Counted from the first letter of the stretch, positions 32,418-42,453 are shown. The stretch is 46,755 nucleotides of DNA from Candidatus Omnitrophota bacterium (GCA_018895275.1 JAHIOQ010000156.1:1-46755); one strand, 5' to 3'. The notes: a model not told the origin generated them from the letters alone. A program made the numbers and translations.

Positions 32418-33410
32418 ATGAGTGCGGGAATTACGGCAATCAATGAGAAGGTGAAACAGGAGAGCGTTTTTATTAAAGATCTCACCCGTCAGATCGAGAG
32501 TGTTATTGTCGGGCAAAAATATCTTATCGAGCGTTTACTGGTCGGCATCCTGGCAAACGGGCATATCCTGCTGGAAGGGGTGCCGGGACTGGCGAAGACT
32601 CTTTCCGTTAATGTGCTGGCACAGGCGATTAACACGAAGTTCCAAAGGATACAGTTCACGCCGGACCTCCTGCCGGCAGACCTGCTGGGCACGCTGGTGT
32701 ATAATCCGAAAGACGGGCAGTTTACGACGAAAAAGGGGCCGATATTCGCCAATATCATCCTTGCCGATGAAATTAATCGCGCGCCGGCAAAGGTACAGAG
32801 CGCGCTGCTGGAAGCAATGCAGGAGCGGCAGGTAACCATTGGGCAGGCGACGTTTGCCTTGGAAGCGCCGTTTATAGTCATGGCTACGCAAAACCCGATA
32901 GAGCATGAAGGAACGTATCCTTTGCCCGAGGCGCAGGTGGACCGTTTTATGCTGAAGCTTAAAATCGATTATCCCAGCAAGGAGGAAGAGCTGCAAATCA
33001 TTCGCCGCATGGCGCAGACGAATAAAAAAATACAGATTAAACCCGTGATTGAGCCGAAGATGATTTTAGCGGCGCGTACGGTTGTCGATGAAATATATGT
33101 CGATGAAAAGATCGAAAAATATATCCTGGACATTGTCTTTGCCACACGCAAGCCGCAGGAGCATAATTTGGCGCATTTAAAAGACCTGATTCAGTACGGG
33201 GCATCGCCGCGGGCAAGTATTTATTTGATTGTTGCCGCCAAGGCATACGCCTTTATCCAAGGGCGTGGCTATGTTACGCCGCAGGATGTAAAATCCATCG
33301 GCATGGATGTGCTGCGGCACCGCGTGATCGTTTCCTATGAGGCAGAGGCAGAGGGCAAAACCAGCGAAGATATTATCAAAAATATTTTTGATGAGATTGA
33401 AGTACCGTAA
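32418..33410 (+). CDS. MoxR-family AAA+ ATPase
   Basis: GHILLEGVPGLAKTLSVNVLAQ; FTPDLLPADLLGTLVYNPKDGQF; ATQNPIEHEGTYPLPEAQVDRFMLKL. Confidence 0.96.
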   Translation: MSAGITAINEKVKQESVFIKDLTRQIESVIVGQKYLIERLLVGILANGHILLEGVPGLAKTLSVNVLAQAINTKFQRIQFTPDLLPADLLGTLVYNPKDGQFTTKKGPIFANIILADEINRAPAKVQSALLEAMQERQVTIGQATFALEAPFIVMATQNPIEHEGTYPLPEAQVDRFMLKLKIDYPSKEEELQIIRRMAQTNKKIQIKPVIEPKMILAARTVVDEIYVDEKIEKYILDIVFATRKPQEHNLAHLKDLIQYGASPRASIYLIVAAKAYAFIQGRGYVTPQDVKSIGMDVLRHRVIVSYEAEAEGKTSEDIIKNIFDEIEVP

Positions 33411-33697
33411 AAGTTGCAAGCTGCAGGCTGCAAGCTGCAGGTTAAAAGCTTGAAACCTGAAATGTACTGTCTTAAAGATGAGTTAACCTCTGGTAATGGG
33501 TAACGGTAACGAAGCCCGTATCGGTAACGTTTAACGGTTACGGCTAAAAACAGTGTATTTTAAGACGATAGACGTTGCCGTAAGACGAAACCCTCCAGAG
33601 GACAGGCGGGCCGTAACCTTAACCGTAACCTTTTAGGGCTATAACTGTCAACACATCTTCTTGATTATACACCTGCAACCTGTAACCTGAAACTTAT
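33411..33697. repeat. Intergenic region of short quasi-periodic word repeats
   Basis: gcaagctgcaggctgcaagctgcag (33417-33440); ggtaatgggtaacggtaacg (33493-33513); ccgtaaccttaaccgtaacc; acctgcaacctgtaacctgaaac near 33671. Confidence 0.7.
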
Positions 33698-33700
33698 TTT

Positions 33701-34591
33701 ATGTTACCCAAAGAGATAATTGAAAAAATCAAACGCATAGAGATAAAAACCTCGCGGATGGTCACCGATGTTTTTGGCGGACAGTACCACAGCGTGTTTA
33801 AGGGCAGGGGTATGGAATTTGACGAGGTGCGCGAATATCAGCCGGGCGATGAAATCCGTTCCATCGACTGGAACGTTACCGCGCGCATGGGGCACCCCTT
33901 TGTGAAGAAGTTCGTGGAAGAACGGCAGCTGACGGTGATGCTGCTTATGGATGCCTCCGGCTCAAGTTATTTCGGCACGCAGAACCAGCTTAAAAGCGAG
34001 ATTGCCGCGGAGCTGTGCGCTGTGCTCGCCTTTTCCGCGATAAAGAATAATGACCGCGTGGGGCTGATTATTTTTTCCGACCGCATCGAAAAATTTATTC
34101 CGCCGCGCAAAGGCCTGCGCCATGTCCTGCGCGTGGTCAGGGAGGCCTTGTACCACAAGCCGGAGGGCAAAGGCACGGATATACGCCTTGCCCTGGAATA
34201 CCTGAACCAGGTTATCCGGAAAAAGGCGGTCTGTTTTTTAATCTCCGATTTTTTCTCCGAGGATAAAAACGAAGGCCTGCTCCAGCTGAAAATCACGAAC
34301 AAGCGGCATGACCTTATTGCCGTAACCGTCACCGACCCCGCGGAGCAGGCGCTGCCGGAAGCGGGAATTATCAGGCTGGAGGACGCGGAAACGCGCGCGG
34401 CATTCTACGTTGATTCCTCCTGCCGCGCCGTGCGCGAGGCGTTTCAGGGCCGCAGCAGCCGGCTGCTGGCACAGCGCACGCGTATGCTGCGGCAAGCCGG
34501 CGTGGATGTTATCGATATAAACACGCAGCGCCCTTATACGGAGGCGTTATTCCGGTTTTTTCGGACCAGGGAAAAAAGATTACGGGGTTAG
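33701..34591 (+). CDS. DUF58 domain-containing protein
   Basis: GQYHSVFKGRGMEFDEVREYQPGDEIRSIDWNVTARMGHPFVKKFVEERQLTVMLLMDASGS. Confidence 0.95.
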   Translation: MLPKEIIEKIKRIEIKTSRMVTDVFGGQYHSVFKGRGMEFDEVREYQPGDEIRSIDWNVTARMGHPFVKKFVEERQLTVMLLMDASGSSYFGTQNQLKSEIAAELCAVLAFSAIKNNDRVGLIIFSDRIEKFIPPRKGLRHVLRVVREALYHKPEGKGTDIRLALEYLNQVIRKKAVCFLISDFFSEDKNEGLLQLKITNKRHDLIAVTVTDPAEQALPEAGIIRLEDAETRAAFYVDSSCRAVREAFQGRSSRLLAQRTRMLRQAGVDVIDINTQRPYTEALFRFFRTREKRLRG

Positions 34592-34592
34592 T

Positions 34593-35579
34593 ATGCATAG
34601 CCGTTTCGGCAGATCAAAAATACAATTATGCCTTGTCTTTACCGCGCTGCTTTTGATGTTCGCGGGGCAGAATCTTTTTGCCGCAAAGCAGTCAGACGCG
34701 GTGGCGCCGGTTTTGATAAAGGCTGAAATAGACGCGCGCGAGCTAAACATCGGCGATCCGTTTCATTATATCCTGACCGTGCAGGGGCCGCAGGATATGC
34801 AGATTGAGCCGCACGGGGAAAAAGGAGAGGCATTCGGCAAATTTTTCATCAAAGACTATGAGCGCAAAGACCGTACGGACAAAAGAAACAGGACGCGGAA
34901 GATAATCCTGCGCTATGCGCTGGCCGCATTCGAAACCGGAGAACTGACGATTCCCGCGTATACGCTTGTTTGCCGCATTCCCGGGCAGGCGAAAAAAGAA
35001 GAGATTAAAAGTGATTCCGTAAAGGTTACGGTGAAGAGCGTTATTGTTGAAAAAACGGATCAGAATAATCCGGACATCAAACCGCTGAAGCCGAAAATAG
35101 TCCGCTGGCAGAATTATCTTCTCTGGCTGCTCGTCGCCGCTGCGGTGGTGCCGGCGGCTTTTTTGCTCATAAAGAGGCTGCGGCAAAAGGCGCGGCCGGC
35201 TGCGGCGCCGCCTTTGCCGGCGCATGTGATTGCCTATCAGGAGCTTGAGCGCCTGCAAAAGGAAGGGCTGATTGCCAGGGGCCTGATCGAGGAATATTTC
35301 GAGAAATTGTCCGGCTGTATCCGCAGATACCTGGAAAACCGTTTTCATCTGCGCGCGCCGTGGATGTCCACGGAGGAATTTTTAGAGGCGGCGAAACGTT
35401 CACCCTTGCTTAGCGCGCCGCAGAAGCAATTGCTGAAGAGTTTTTTGACTTTGTGTGACCTGGTGAAGTTTGCCCGGTACAGCTCGTCTCCGGTAGAAGC
35501 GGACGAGTCTTTTAACGCGGCAAAAGATTTCGTTGGACAGACGAAAGAACCGGAAGAAGAGAGAAAGAATGGTATTTAA
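34593..35579 (+). CDS. BatD/DUF4381-like membrane protein of the Bat operon
   Basis: Signal peptide; periplasmic beta-rich region; TM near residue 175; C-terminal LIEEYFEKLSGCIRRYLENRFHLRAPWMSTEEFLEAA. Confidence 0.7.
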   Translation: MHSRFGRSKIQLCLVFTALLLMFAGQNLFAAKQSDAVAPVLIKAEIDARELNIGDPFHYILTVQGPQDMQIEPHGEKGEAFGKFFIKDYERKDRTDKRNRTRKIILRYALAAFETGELTIPAYTLVCRIPGQAKKEEIKSDSVKVTVKSVIVEKTDQNNPDIKPLKPKIVRWQNYLLWLLVAAAVVPAAFLLIKRLRQKARPAAAPPLPAHVIAYQELERLQKEGLIARGLIEEYFEKLSGCIRRYLENRFHLRAPWMSTEEFLEAAKRSPLLSAPQKQLLKSFLTLCDLVKFARYSSSPVEADESFNAAKDFVGQTKEPEEERKNGI

Positions 35580-36558
35580 AGATCCTTGGGTGTTATTACT
35601 GCTTGTTTTTGTGCCCTTACTGCTGTTGCGGAAAAGAACCGCCGCGGCATCCGTGCGTTTTTCTTCCCGCAGTCTTATCGCAGGGCTGGCACCTTCGTGG
35701 AAACTTTTTGCGCGGAATAAGCTGGTGGCGCTGCGCATGCTTAGCGCGGCCTTGTTTATTGTTGCCCTGGCGCGGCCGCAGGCGCCGGTTACGCACCAGC
35801 GTATATATAAGGAAGGAGTGGATATTGTCCTGGCGCTTGATGTCTCCACCAGTATGCGCGCGCTTGATTTTACGCTCGGCAATAAACGCTGCGACCGCTT
35901 GTCTGTGGTTAAAAAAGTTGTCGAAGAATTTATAAAAGAAAGAAATAATGACCGCATCGGCATGATTGCCTTTGCCGGACGGCCGTATGTCGCCTGCCCG
36001 TTAACGCTGGACCATGATTGGCTGATGCGCAACCTGGAGCGGGTGGAAATCGCTATGGTGGAAGACGGCACGGCAATTGGCTCGAGCATTGCCGCGGGGC
36101 TTAACCGGCTGCGGCAGTCAAAGGCAAAGACAAAGATTATTATTCTCCTGACCGACGGCCGCAATAACGCCGGAAAGATTTCTCCCCTGACCGCCGCGGA
36201 GGCGGCCAAGGCGTTGGGCGTGAAGATTTATACCATCGGCGCCGGCAGTATCGGCGAGGTCCCGTATCCGGTACAGAATGCCTTTGGGCAGACGAGTTAT
36301 CAATATGTAAAAATAGACATGGATGAGTCCTTGTTGGCAAGGATTGCCGATATGACAAATGGAAAGTATTTTCACGCGACGGATACGGCGTCATTAAAAA
36401 CGATTTATGAACAGATAAACAAGCTGGAAAAAACGCTGTTCCAGCAGCCGGAATACCGCAATTATCAGGAACGATTTGTTGTTTTCGTATTGTGGGCAAT
36501 TGCCTTTCTTTTCTTGGAGCAGGTGTTGTCGTCCACGCTGCTGCGGGCTGTTCCCTGA
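35569..36558 (+). CDS. batA: VWA domain protein, BatA-like
   Basis: IVLALDVSTSMRALDF (MIDAS); ILLTDGRNNAGKISPLTAAEAAKALGVKIYTIGAG. Confidence 0.92.
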   Translation: MVFKDPWVLLLLVFVPLLLLRKRTAAASVRFSSRSLIAGLAPSWKLFARNKLVALRMLSAALFIVALARPQAPVTHQRIYKEGVDIVLALDVSTSMRALDFTLGNKRCDRLSVVKKVVEEFIKERNNDRIGMIAFAGRPYVACPLTLDHDWLMRNLERVEIAMVEDGTAIGSSIAAGLNRLRQSKAKTKIIILLTDGRNNAGKISPLTAAEAAKALGVKIYTIGAGSIGEVPYPVQNAFGQTSYQYVKIDMDESLLARIADMTNGKYFHATDTASLKTIYEQINKLEKTLFQQPEYRNYQERFVVFVLWAIAFLFLEQVLSSTLLRAVP

Positions 36559-36590
36559 GGCGAGGAAGCAGGAGTAAACAGAAGGTTTTC

Positions 36591-37595
36591 ATGAAGTTTG
36601 TTAATACACAGCTCTATTTTTTATTAGTTCTGCCGGCATTGCTTGCGCTCGTATATATCTTTGCGTTTAAGCAGCACCGTAAACGGCTGGAGAGGTTTGC
36701 CTCCGGCCGCCTTCTGCCGGGGCTGACGCCTTCTTACAGCAGCCGCAGGCAGAGGCTGAAAATGACGGTTATGCTCGCCGCGGTTTTGCTGAGCGTTATC
36801 GCCGTATGGCGGCCGCAATGGGGGTTTGTCTGGGAAAAGGTTGAACATCGCGGGATCGACTGTTTTGTAGCCGTGGATGTTTCCAAGAGTATGTTGACCA
36901 AGGATGTGCTGCCGAGCCGGCTGGAGCGGGCAAAGCTTGCCTTAGAGGACCTTGTCCGGGAATTGCAGGGAGACCGCGTGGGGCTGATTGCCTTTGCCGG
37001 CAGCGCGTTTGTGCAGTGCCCGCTGACTATAGATTACAGCGGTTTTTTGCTTGCCGTGGAGGACCTGAACGCTTACAGCATTCCGCAGGCGGGAACAAAT
37101 ATTGAAAATGCGATCGAAGAAGCACGCCGGAGTTTTGCCGCCGGTTCGCAGGGCGTCAACCGTGCGCTGATTATCCTTAGTGACGGGGAAAGCCATGAAG
37201 GAAATCCCGCGGCTGCGGCGGAACAGGCGGCAAAGGAAAACATTACGATTTATACCATCGGTGTGGGGACAACTGAAGGAGAGCTTATCAGCGTTAGCGA
37301 CGAAAACGGCAACAGCAGCTTTTTGAAAGACAGCGAAGGTCGTGTCGTAAAGTCCCGGCTTAACGAAGCGCTGCTGCAGGACATTGCCCTAAAAAGCGCG
37401 GGGATGTATGTAAAGGCCACTCCGACGCGATTTGGCCTGGACATGGTTTATAATAATAAAATCGCGTCCATGGAAAAAAAGGAATTAAAAAGCAGCATGG
37501 AGAAGCAGTTATTAGAGCGGTTTCAGTTTCCGCTGTCTTTGGCTTTGCTGTGTTTATTTATCGAACCGTTTATTTCAAACCGTAAAAGACAATGA
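36591..37595 (+). CDS. batB: VWA domain protein, BatB-like
   Basis: DCFVAVDVSKSMLTKDVLPSRLERAKLAL; ILSDGESHEGN. Confidence 0.92.
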   Translation: MKFVNTQLYFLLVLPALLALVYIFAFKQHRKRLERFASGRLLPGLTPSYSSRRQRLKMTVMLAAVLLSVIAVWRPQWGFVWEKVEHRGIDCFVAVDVSKSMLTKDVLPSRLERAKLALEDLVRELQGDRVGLIAFAGSAFVQCPLTIDYSGFLLAVEDLNAYSIPQAGTNIENAIEEARRSFAAGSQGVNRALIILSDGESHEGNPAAAAEQAAKENITIYTIGVGTTEGELISVSDENGNSSFLKDSEGRVVKSRLNEALLQDIALKSAGMYVKATPTRFGLDMVYNNKIASMEKKELKSSMEKQLLERFQFPLSLALLCLFIEPFISNRKRQ

Positions 37596-38245
37596 AAAAA
37601 AATATAATATGGTACACGGTATTGCTTAGCTTTTTTTTCTGTTCCGCGGCGTTCGCGGAAGAAGCGCCGCAGGCATGGAAGTATTATAATCAGGGAGTGG
37701 ATTCTTATCATAAACTTGATTATAATAAGGCTGTGGAAAACTTTCAGCAGGCATTGAATACCGAAGATAAGCAATTGGAACAGTGGTCGAATTATAATGC
37801 CGCCAGCGTGTATTTCAAGCAGGCGCAGAAGCTGGAGTCCGGCAATCAGGAGCAGGCATTGCGCAATTATGAAAATTCCCGGCAGTTTTTCCGGCGCGCC
37901 ATAGAGCTGAACCCGCGAGATAAAGATGCCAAGTACAATTATGAGGTTACGCTGCGTAAAATTGAAGAACTGAAGAAAAAACAGCCGCAGGGACAGCAGA
38001 AGCCGGAAGATAAACCGCAGGATAAAAATGCGGCAGGGGAAAAACAGCCGGAACCGGCGGCAGGCCGGCCGGAGGAGAAGAAAGACGCGGGCGCTGAAGC
38101 GCAGGCAGGCAGCCGCCGCGAGATGTCCAAAGAAGAGGCCTTGATGCTGCTGGAGAATTTTCAACAGGCGGAAAAGGCGCAGGACAAATTATTGCTGCAG
38201 GAGAAAGAGCGGCAAGCAGAACAGGAAAGCGGGAAAGACTGGTAA
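37592..38245 (+). CDS. batC: TPR protein, BatC-like
   Basis: Signal peptide; YYNQGVDSYHKLDYNKAVENFQQAL; Q/E/K-rich tail. Confidence 0.85.
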   Translation: MKKNIIWYTVLLSFFFCSAAFAEEAPQAWKYYNQGVDSYHKLDYNKAVENFQQALNTEDKQLEQWSNYNAASVYFKQAQKLESGNQEQALRNYENSRQFFRRAIELNPRDKDAKYNYEVTLRKIEELKKKQPQGQQKPEDKPQDKNAAGEKQPEPAAGRPEEKKDAGAEAQAGSRREMSKEEALMLLENFQQAEKAQDKLLLQEKERQAEQESGKDW

Positions 38246-38246
38246 T

Positions 38247-40085
38247 ATGAAACGATTTTTCGGCGGGGTTATTTTTGCCTGTATTTTTATGGCGCAGGGT
38301 ATCTTCGCGGCATATGCTAAAGATATTCCCTTTGAAATATCGCTTGAGCGCAATTATGTCGAGGTCGGAGACGTGCTCCAACTGGGGCTGGTATTTGAGA
38401 ATACGCAGGGTGTTTCCGCGCCGCAGCTGCCGGACATTGACGGGTTTAAAAGCCAGTACATCGGCCCTTCGACAAAAATGACGATTGTAAACGGCCGGAT
38501 GTCCTCCTCAATAACGCATTATTATAAGCTGGTGGCAATAAAAAAAGGCACATTTTCGATTGGTCCGTTGTCCTTTTCCTTCAAGGGAGATACGTATTCG
38601 GCTGCGGCAGTAACGGTTACGGTGGCTGACCGCGGACAGGCCGGCCGGCAGCCGTCGAACATAAGCCCGCTTCCGGCTAGAGAAGAGCCCCACTTGGAAC
38701 AGGAATTGGACGGTAAAATATTTATGTCGCTTTCCGCGAAAAAAACACAGGTCTATTTGAATGAACGCATTTCCGTAACGCTAAAGCTCTATGTGAACCA
38801 GCTGACCGTGCGGGATATCCAGTATCCGGCGTTTGAAGGAGAAGGTTATACGAAAGAGGAATTTTCTTCGCCGCGGCAGTACCGGGAACAGATGAACGGA
38901 AGGTTCTATGACGTTGTTGAATTCAACACGGAAATTTCTCCGACACGGGAAGGCGAGATTGTTGTCGGCCCGGCAAATCTGCAATGTAAAATTGTCGGCA
39001 AAAAAGAACGGCGCAACCGCGGTTTCGGACTGAATGATTTTTTTGACGACTCTGTTTTTGGCGACTTTTTCGGCCGCACGCAGTTGTTTTCCATGGAAGT
39101 GAAGTCCGCGGAAGCGGTGATAAAGGTTTTACCGCTTCCGGAAGAACAAAGGCCCGCGGAATTTTCCGGAGCGGTAGGGGATTTTCAAATGAAGGTGCAA
39201 AGCGCGCCGCTTGAGGTGCGCGCCGGAGACCCGATAACGCTAACGATGACGATCAGCGGCACGGGAAATTTTGACAGCGTGCAAAGCCCGGTACTGGCTT
39301 CTGCGGAAGGATTTAAGGCCTATTCGCCGCAGCTGCAGGAAAAGGGCAATGAAAAGGTATTTGAACAGGTGATTATCCCTCAGGAAGAAATAATAGAACG
39401 GATTCCCGCGATAAACTTTGCCTTTTTTAATCCGGATGAAAAACGGTATGTTGTTCTGAATCAGGGAGCGGTTCCCATAAAAGTTCTGCCGGCAGCGGAA
39501 AAGAAGGGAGCGGTTGTCGCTGCGGCACAGCAGCAGAAACAGCCGCCGACGACCACGCAGATTCTCGGTAAGGACATTGTTTATATAAAAGATGATATCG
39601 GACATCTGCAGCCGCGCGGTGAATACCTGCACCGGAACGCGCGGTTTATGGCCATGCAGCTGCTGCCGTTATTTATGCTCGCCGGGGCGGCTATCTTTCG
39701 CCGGCGCAAGGAACGTTTAATCAGCGACGTGCGCTACGCGCGGAAATTGCGTGCGCCGAAAATCGCGCGGATAAAGATAAAGGCGGCAAAAAATTATCTC
39801 AATCAGAATAATCCGGAGGCGTTTTATAATGAAATATTTAAGACGCTTCAGGAATATCTCGGGCATCGTTTTAACCGTTCCTCGGCGGGGATAACGGCAG
39901 AGGTTGTTGATGAATTGATTCGCGGTGAATGGCTGGCTGCGGATATCGGCGGCAAGCTAAAGACATGTTTTAATGATTGCGACACCGCGCGGTATGCGGC
40001 AGCGGCCTTTGATAAAGAAAAAATGCGGCAGGCCCTGGCAATCCTGGAAGAAACCATAGATTATCTGGAAAGGAAGCGCGGATGA
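38247..40085 (+). CDS. batD: BatD-like oxygen-tolerance protein
   Basis: EISLERNYVEVGDVLQLGLVFENTQGVSAPQLPDIDGF...; C-terminal TM. Confidence 0.88.
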   Translation: MKRFFGGVIFACIFMAQGIFAAYAKDIPFEISLERNYVEVGDVLQLGLVFENTQGVSAPQLPDIDGFKSQYIGPSTKMTIVNGRMSSSITHYYKLVAIKKGTFSIGPLSFSFKGDTYSAAAVTVTVADRGQAGRQPSNISPLPAREEPHLEQELDGKIFMSLSAKKTQVYLNERISVTLKLYVNQLTVRDIQYPAFEGEGYTKEEFSSPRQYREQMNGRFYDVVEFNTEISPTREGEIVVGPANLQCKIVGKKERRNRGFGLNDFFDDSVFGDFFGRTQLFSMEVKSAEAVIKVLPLPEEQRPAEFSGAVGDFQMKVQSAPLEVRAGDPITLTMTISGTGNFDSVQSPVLASAEGFKAYSPQLQEKGNEKVFEQVIIPQEEIIERIPAINFAFFNPDEKRYVVLNQGAVPIKVLPAAEKKGAVVAAAQQQKQPPTTTQILGKDIVYIKDDIGHLQPRGEYLHRNARFMAMQLLPLFMLAGAAIFRRRKERLISDVRYARKLRAPKIARIKIKAAKNYLNQNNPEAFYNEIFKTLQEYLGHRFNRSSAGITAEVVDELIRGEWLAADIGGKLKTCFNDCDTARYAAAAFDKEKMRQALAILEETIDYLERKRG

Positions 40086-40858
40086 AACTTTTCAGGATAC
40101 TTATAGCTGTGCTGATATTGATAATAAGCGCCGGCTGTGCCTATGCCTTCAGCCCGCAGGACGCTTCGCAGGTGCGCGCCTTTTTTTACAAGGCGAACAA
40201 TGATTTTAAGCAGGGCGATTACGAATCAGCGGCAGCCGAATATGAAAAACTGATTGCGGCGGGAGTGGAGAGCGGCAATGTTTATTATAATCTCGGCAAT
40301 GCTTATTTTAAAGCCGGGCATTTGGGAAAGGCAATCGTTAACTATGAGCGCGCAAAACGTCTTATCCCGCGGGACAGCGACCTGAACGCCAACCTTGTTT
40401 TTGCCTTATCCTTGCGGGAGAATCCGGTTTTAGCCAAAAAACATGTTTTGCCGGTGCGTGTTTTGCAGCGGGTTGGCGCATATTATACTCTTGACGGATT
40501 GACGATAGTGGTATGCAGCGCCTATATTTTTCTGCTAATCGGTTTAAGTATAATGTTATTGGTCAAAAAACCGCTTGCTTTTATAAAAAACAGCGTTATT
40601 CTCTGCGCTGCGGCAGTTTGTCTTTTCGGTACTGCCTGGGGGCTGAAATATTATGAGGTTTGCGCGCAGAAGCCGGTGGTAATGATCGACGCGTCTACGG
40701 ACTCAAAATTTGCTCCTTCCGATACAGGGGTTACGCATTTTAAGCTTTATGAAGGCACGCAGGTAAATATTGTTAATGAAGACGGGGCGTGGGTGCGGAT
40801 CAAGACCCCGGACGGAAAGATCGGCTGGGTGCGCGGGGATACCGTGGAAAGAATCTGA
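40082..40858 (+). CDS. batE: TPR plus SH3-like protein, BatE-like
   Basis: GNVYYNLGNAYFKAGHLGKAIVNYERAKRLIPRDSDLNANL; C-terminal LYEGTQVNIVNEDGAWVRIKTPDGKIGWVRGDTVERI. Confidence 0.88.
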   Translation: MKLFRILIAVLILIISAGCAYAFSPQDASQVRAFFYKANNDFKQGDYESAAAEYEKLIAAGVESGNVYYNLGNAYFKAGHLGKAIVNYERAKRLIPRDSDLNANLVFALSLRENPVLAKKHVLPVRVLQRVGAYYTLDGLTIVVCSAYIFLLIGLSIMLLVKKPLAFIKNSVILCAAAVCLFGTAWGLKYYEVCAQKPVVMIDASTDSKFAPSDTGVTHFKLYEGTQVNIVNEDGAWVRIKTPDGKIGWVRGDTVERI

Positions 40859-40986
40859 TGATTTTGTTGCGCAAAAGCCGCAAAAAAGTTGTTATTCTTG
40901 CTTTTTTTCGCATTTTATGCTATCTTACAGCATACGCAATAAGTGGTTGGGAAGAATAAACGCGCTTTAGCCGGAGGAGGTAGAAG

Positions 40987-41292
40987 ATGAAAAGAATTGT
41001 ATTTAGAAATATTGATTTAGGGTCGGTGTTTAAATTGTTTGCCGGGATAGGCTTTGTTATGGGCTTTATCTTTGCTTTGTTCAGCGTAGGCTTCGGCAAT
41101 GAAGTCCTTAAACAGCAGCTGCAAAACATCCCGTACATCGGCACGATGCTGGGCGGATTTTTCGGAGCAATTTTTGTCGGGCTAATCAGTGCGCTATTAA
41201 ACGGCCTGTGTGTGGTATTGATCGCTGTTCTTTACAACATCTTTGCGATGATTCTCGGCGGGATTGAAATGGAGATTGACGAGAAAAAATAA
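40987..41292 (+). CDS. DUF3566-like small membrane protein
   Basis: Two hydrophobic segments; NGLCVVLIAVLYNIFAMILGGIEMEIDE. Confidence 0.6.
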   Translation: MKRIVFRNIDLGSVFKLFAGIGFVMGFIFALFSVGFGNEVLKQQLQNIPYIGTMLGGFFGAIFVGLISALLNGLCVVLIAVLYNIFAMILGGIEMEIDEKK

Positions 41293-41306
41293 GCAGAACA
41301 TATTGT

Positions 41307-41383
41307 GCGGCCGTGGCTCAATTGGATAGAGCATCAGTCTACGGAACTGACGGTTAGAGGTTCGAGCCCTCTCGGCCGCGCCA
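41307..41383 (+). tRNA. tRNA-Arg (anticodon ACG)
   Basis: gcggccg acceptor, CTACGGA anticodon loop, ggttcgagccc T-arm, encoded CCA. Confidence 0.97.
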
Positions 41384-41443
41384 TAAATGAAAACATCACT
41401 TATGGTTGGTGGCTAAAGAGTTAGCAGGCCAAGGAGGGAGGGG

Positions 41444-41725
41444 ATGAGCATGGAGCATTGTGAATATCTTCCAAAGTGTATGTTTTTTAATGATGTCATG
41501 CAAGATATGCCGAAAAAAAGCGAAGAACTAAAGGCGTATTATTGCAAGCAGCATTTTACGGAATGCGCGCGATATATAGTACTTCAGGCATTAGGAAGAG
41601 AAAATGTGCCCGCAATGTTATTTCCGATGCAGACGGATGAAGCAAAAAGACTTATTATTGAAGAGGAACACTGGTCTGATAAATATAGAAAATCAGATTC
41701 CGCAGGCACTGAATCCACGGAATAA
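41444..41725 (+). CDS. Small conserved cysteine-motif protein of unknown function
   Basis: CEYLPKCMFFND ... YYCKQHFTECARYIVLQALGRENVPAMLFPMQ; GGAGG near start. Confidence 0.65.
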   Translation: MSMEHCEYLPKCMFFNDVMQDMPKKSEELKAYYCKQHFTECARYIVLQALGRENVPAMLFPMQTDEAKRLIIEEEHWSDKYRKSDSAGTESTE

Positions 41726-41814
41726 CCGGCTCGATACGGGGAAAAAGGGGCAGAGAGACAGATATAATGGAAAATCTCTCTGTTTCTTTGCTTATTAGCA
41801 GGATTTTGTTGAAA

Positions 41815-42285
41815 ATGAATAAAGAGCATGACAAATATTATATGCTGGAAGCACTCAAGCAGGCGGCCAGGGCCGCGGAGCAGGATGAGGTTCCCGTAGG
41901 CGTAGTGATTGCGTGCAAAGGAAAAATCATTGCGAGAGCGCACAATCAGGTGGAGCTGCTCAAAGACCCTACGGCGCACGCGGAAATGATTGCCTTAACG
42001 CAGGCAACGAATTATTTAGGTAATAAGTGGTTGTCGGAATGCGTGATTTATGTTACAATCGAGCCGTGTTCCATGTGCAGCGGCGCGTTGATCCTGGCGC
42101 GTATCCATAAGATTGTGTACGGCGCTGCGGACCCCAAGACCGGCGCCTGCGGCTCGGTAATCGACCTTGTCAATAATAAGAAGCTCAATCACCGCATTGA
42201 CGTATGCAGGGGCGTGTTAGAGCAGGAGTGCGGATTGTTGTTGATCGAGTTTTTTAAAAAACAAAGGGCGCGCGGGAAAAAATAG
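41815..42285 (+). CDS. tadA: tRNA-specific adenosine deaminase
   Basis: EVPVGVVIACKGKIIARAHNQVELLKDPTAHAEMIAL; VTIEPCSMCSGALILARIHKIVYGA. Confidence 0.95.
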   Translation: MNKEHDKYYMLEALKQAARAAEQDEVPVGVVIACKGKIIARAHNQVELLKDPTAHAEMIALTQATNYLGNKWLSECVIYVTIEPCSMCSGALILARIHKIVYGAADPKTGACGSVIDLVNNKKLNHRIDVCRGVLEQECGLLLIEFFKKQRARGKK

Positions 42286-42361
42286 CTGTAGGGGCGGGGC
42301 TTGTCTCCGCCCGGATAAAATAACGATAAGACATCCAAAAGTTTATGATATAAAATTGCGG

Positions 42362-42453
42362 GGAGAGGTGCCAGAGAGGCCGAACGGAGCCGCCTGCTAA
42401 GCGGTTGGCCTGGGAAACCGGGCCCCTGGGTTCGAATCCCAGCCTCTCCGCCA
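42362..42453 (+). tRNA. tRNA-Ser (anticodon GCT)
   Basis: ggagagg/cctctcc acceptor, CTGCTAA anticodon loop, long variable arm, encoded CCA. Confidence 0.96.

Noticed and set aside
33411-33700. CRISPR array
   Set aside because: Repeat words are 6-12 nt and adjacent or degenerate; there are no constant 25-37 nt repeats separated by unique spacers. No CRISPR array seen anywhere in the window.
35400-36209. 269-aa minus-strand ORF over batA
   Set aside because: Opposes the BatA VWA gene, which has clear MIDAS motifs; translation looks like antisense of GC-rich codons.
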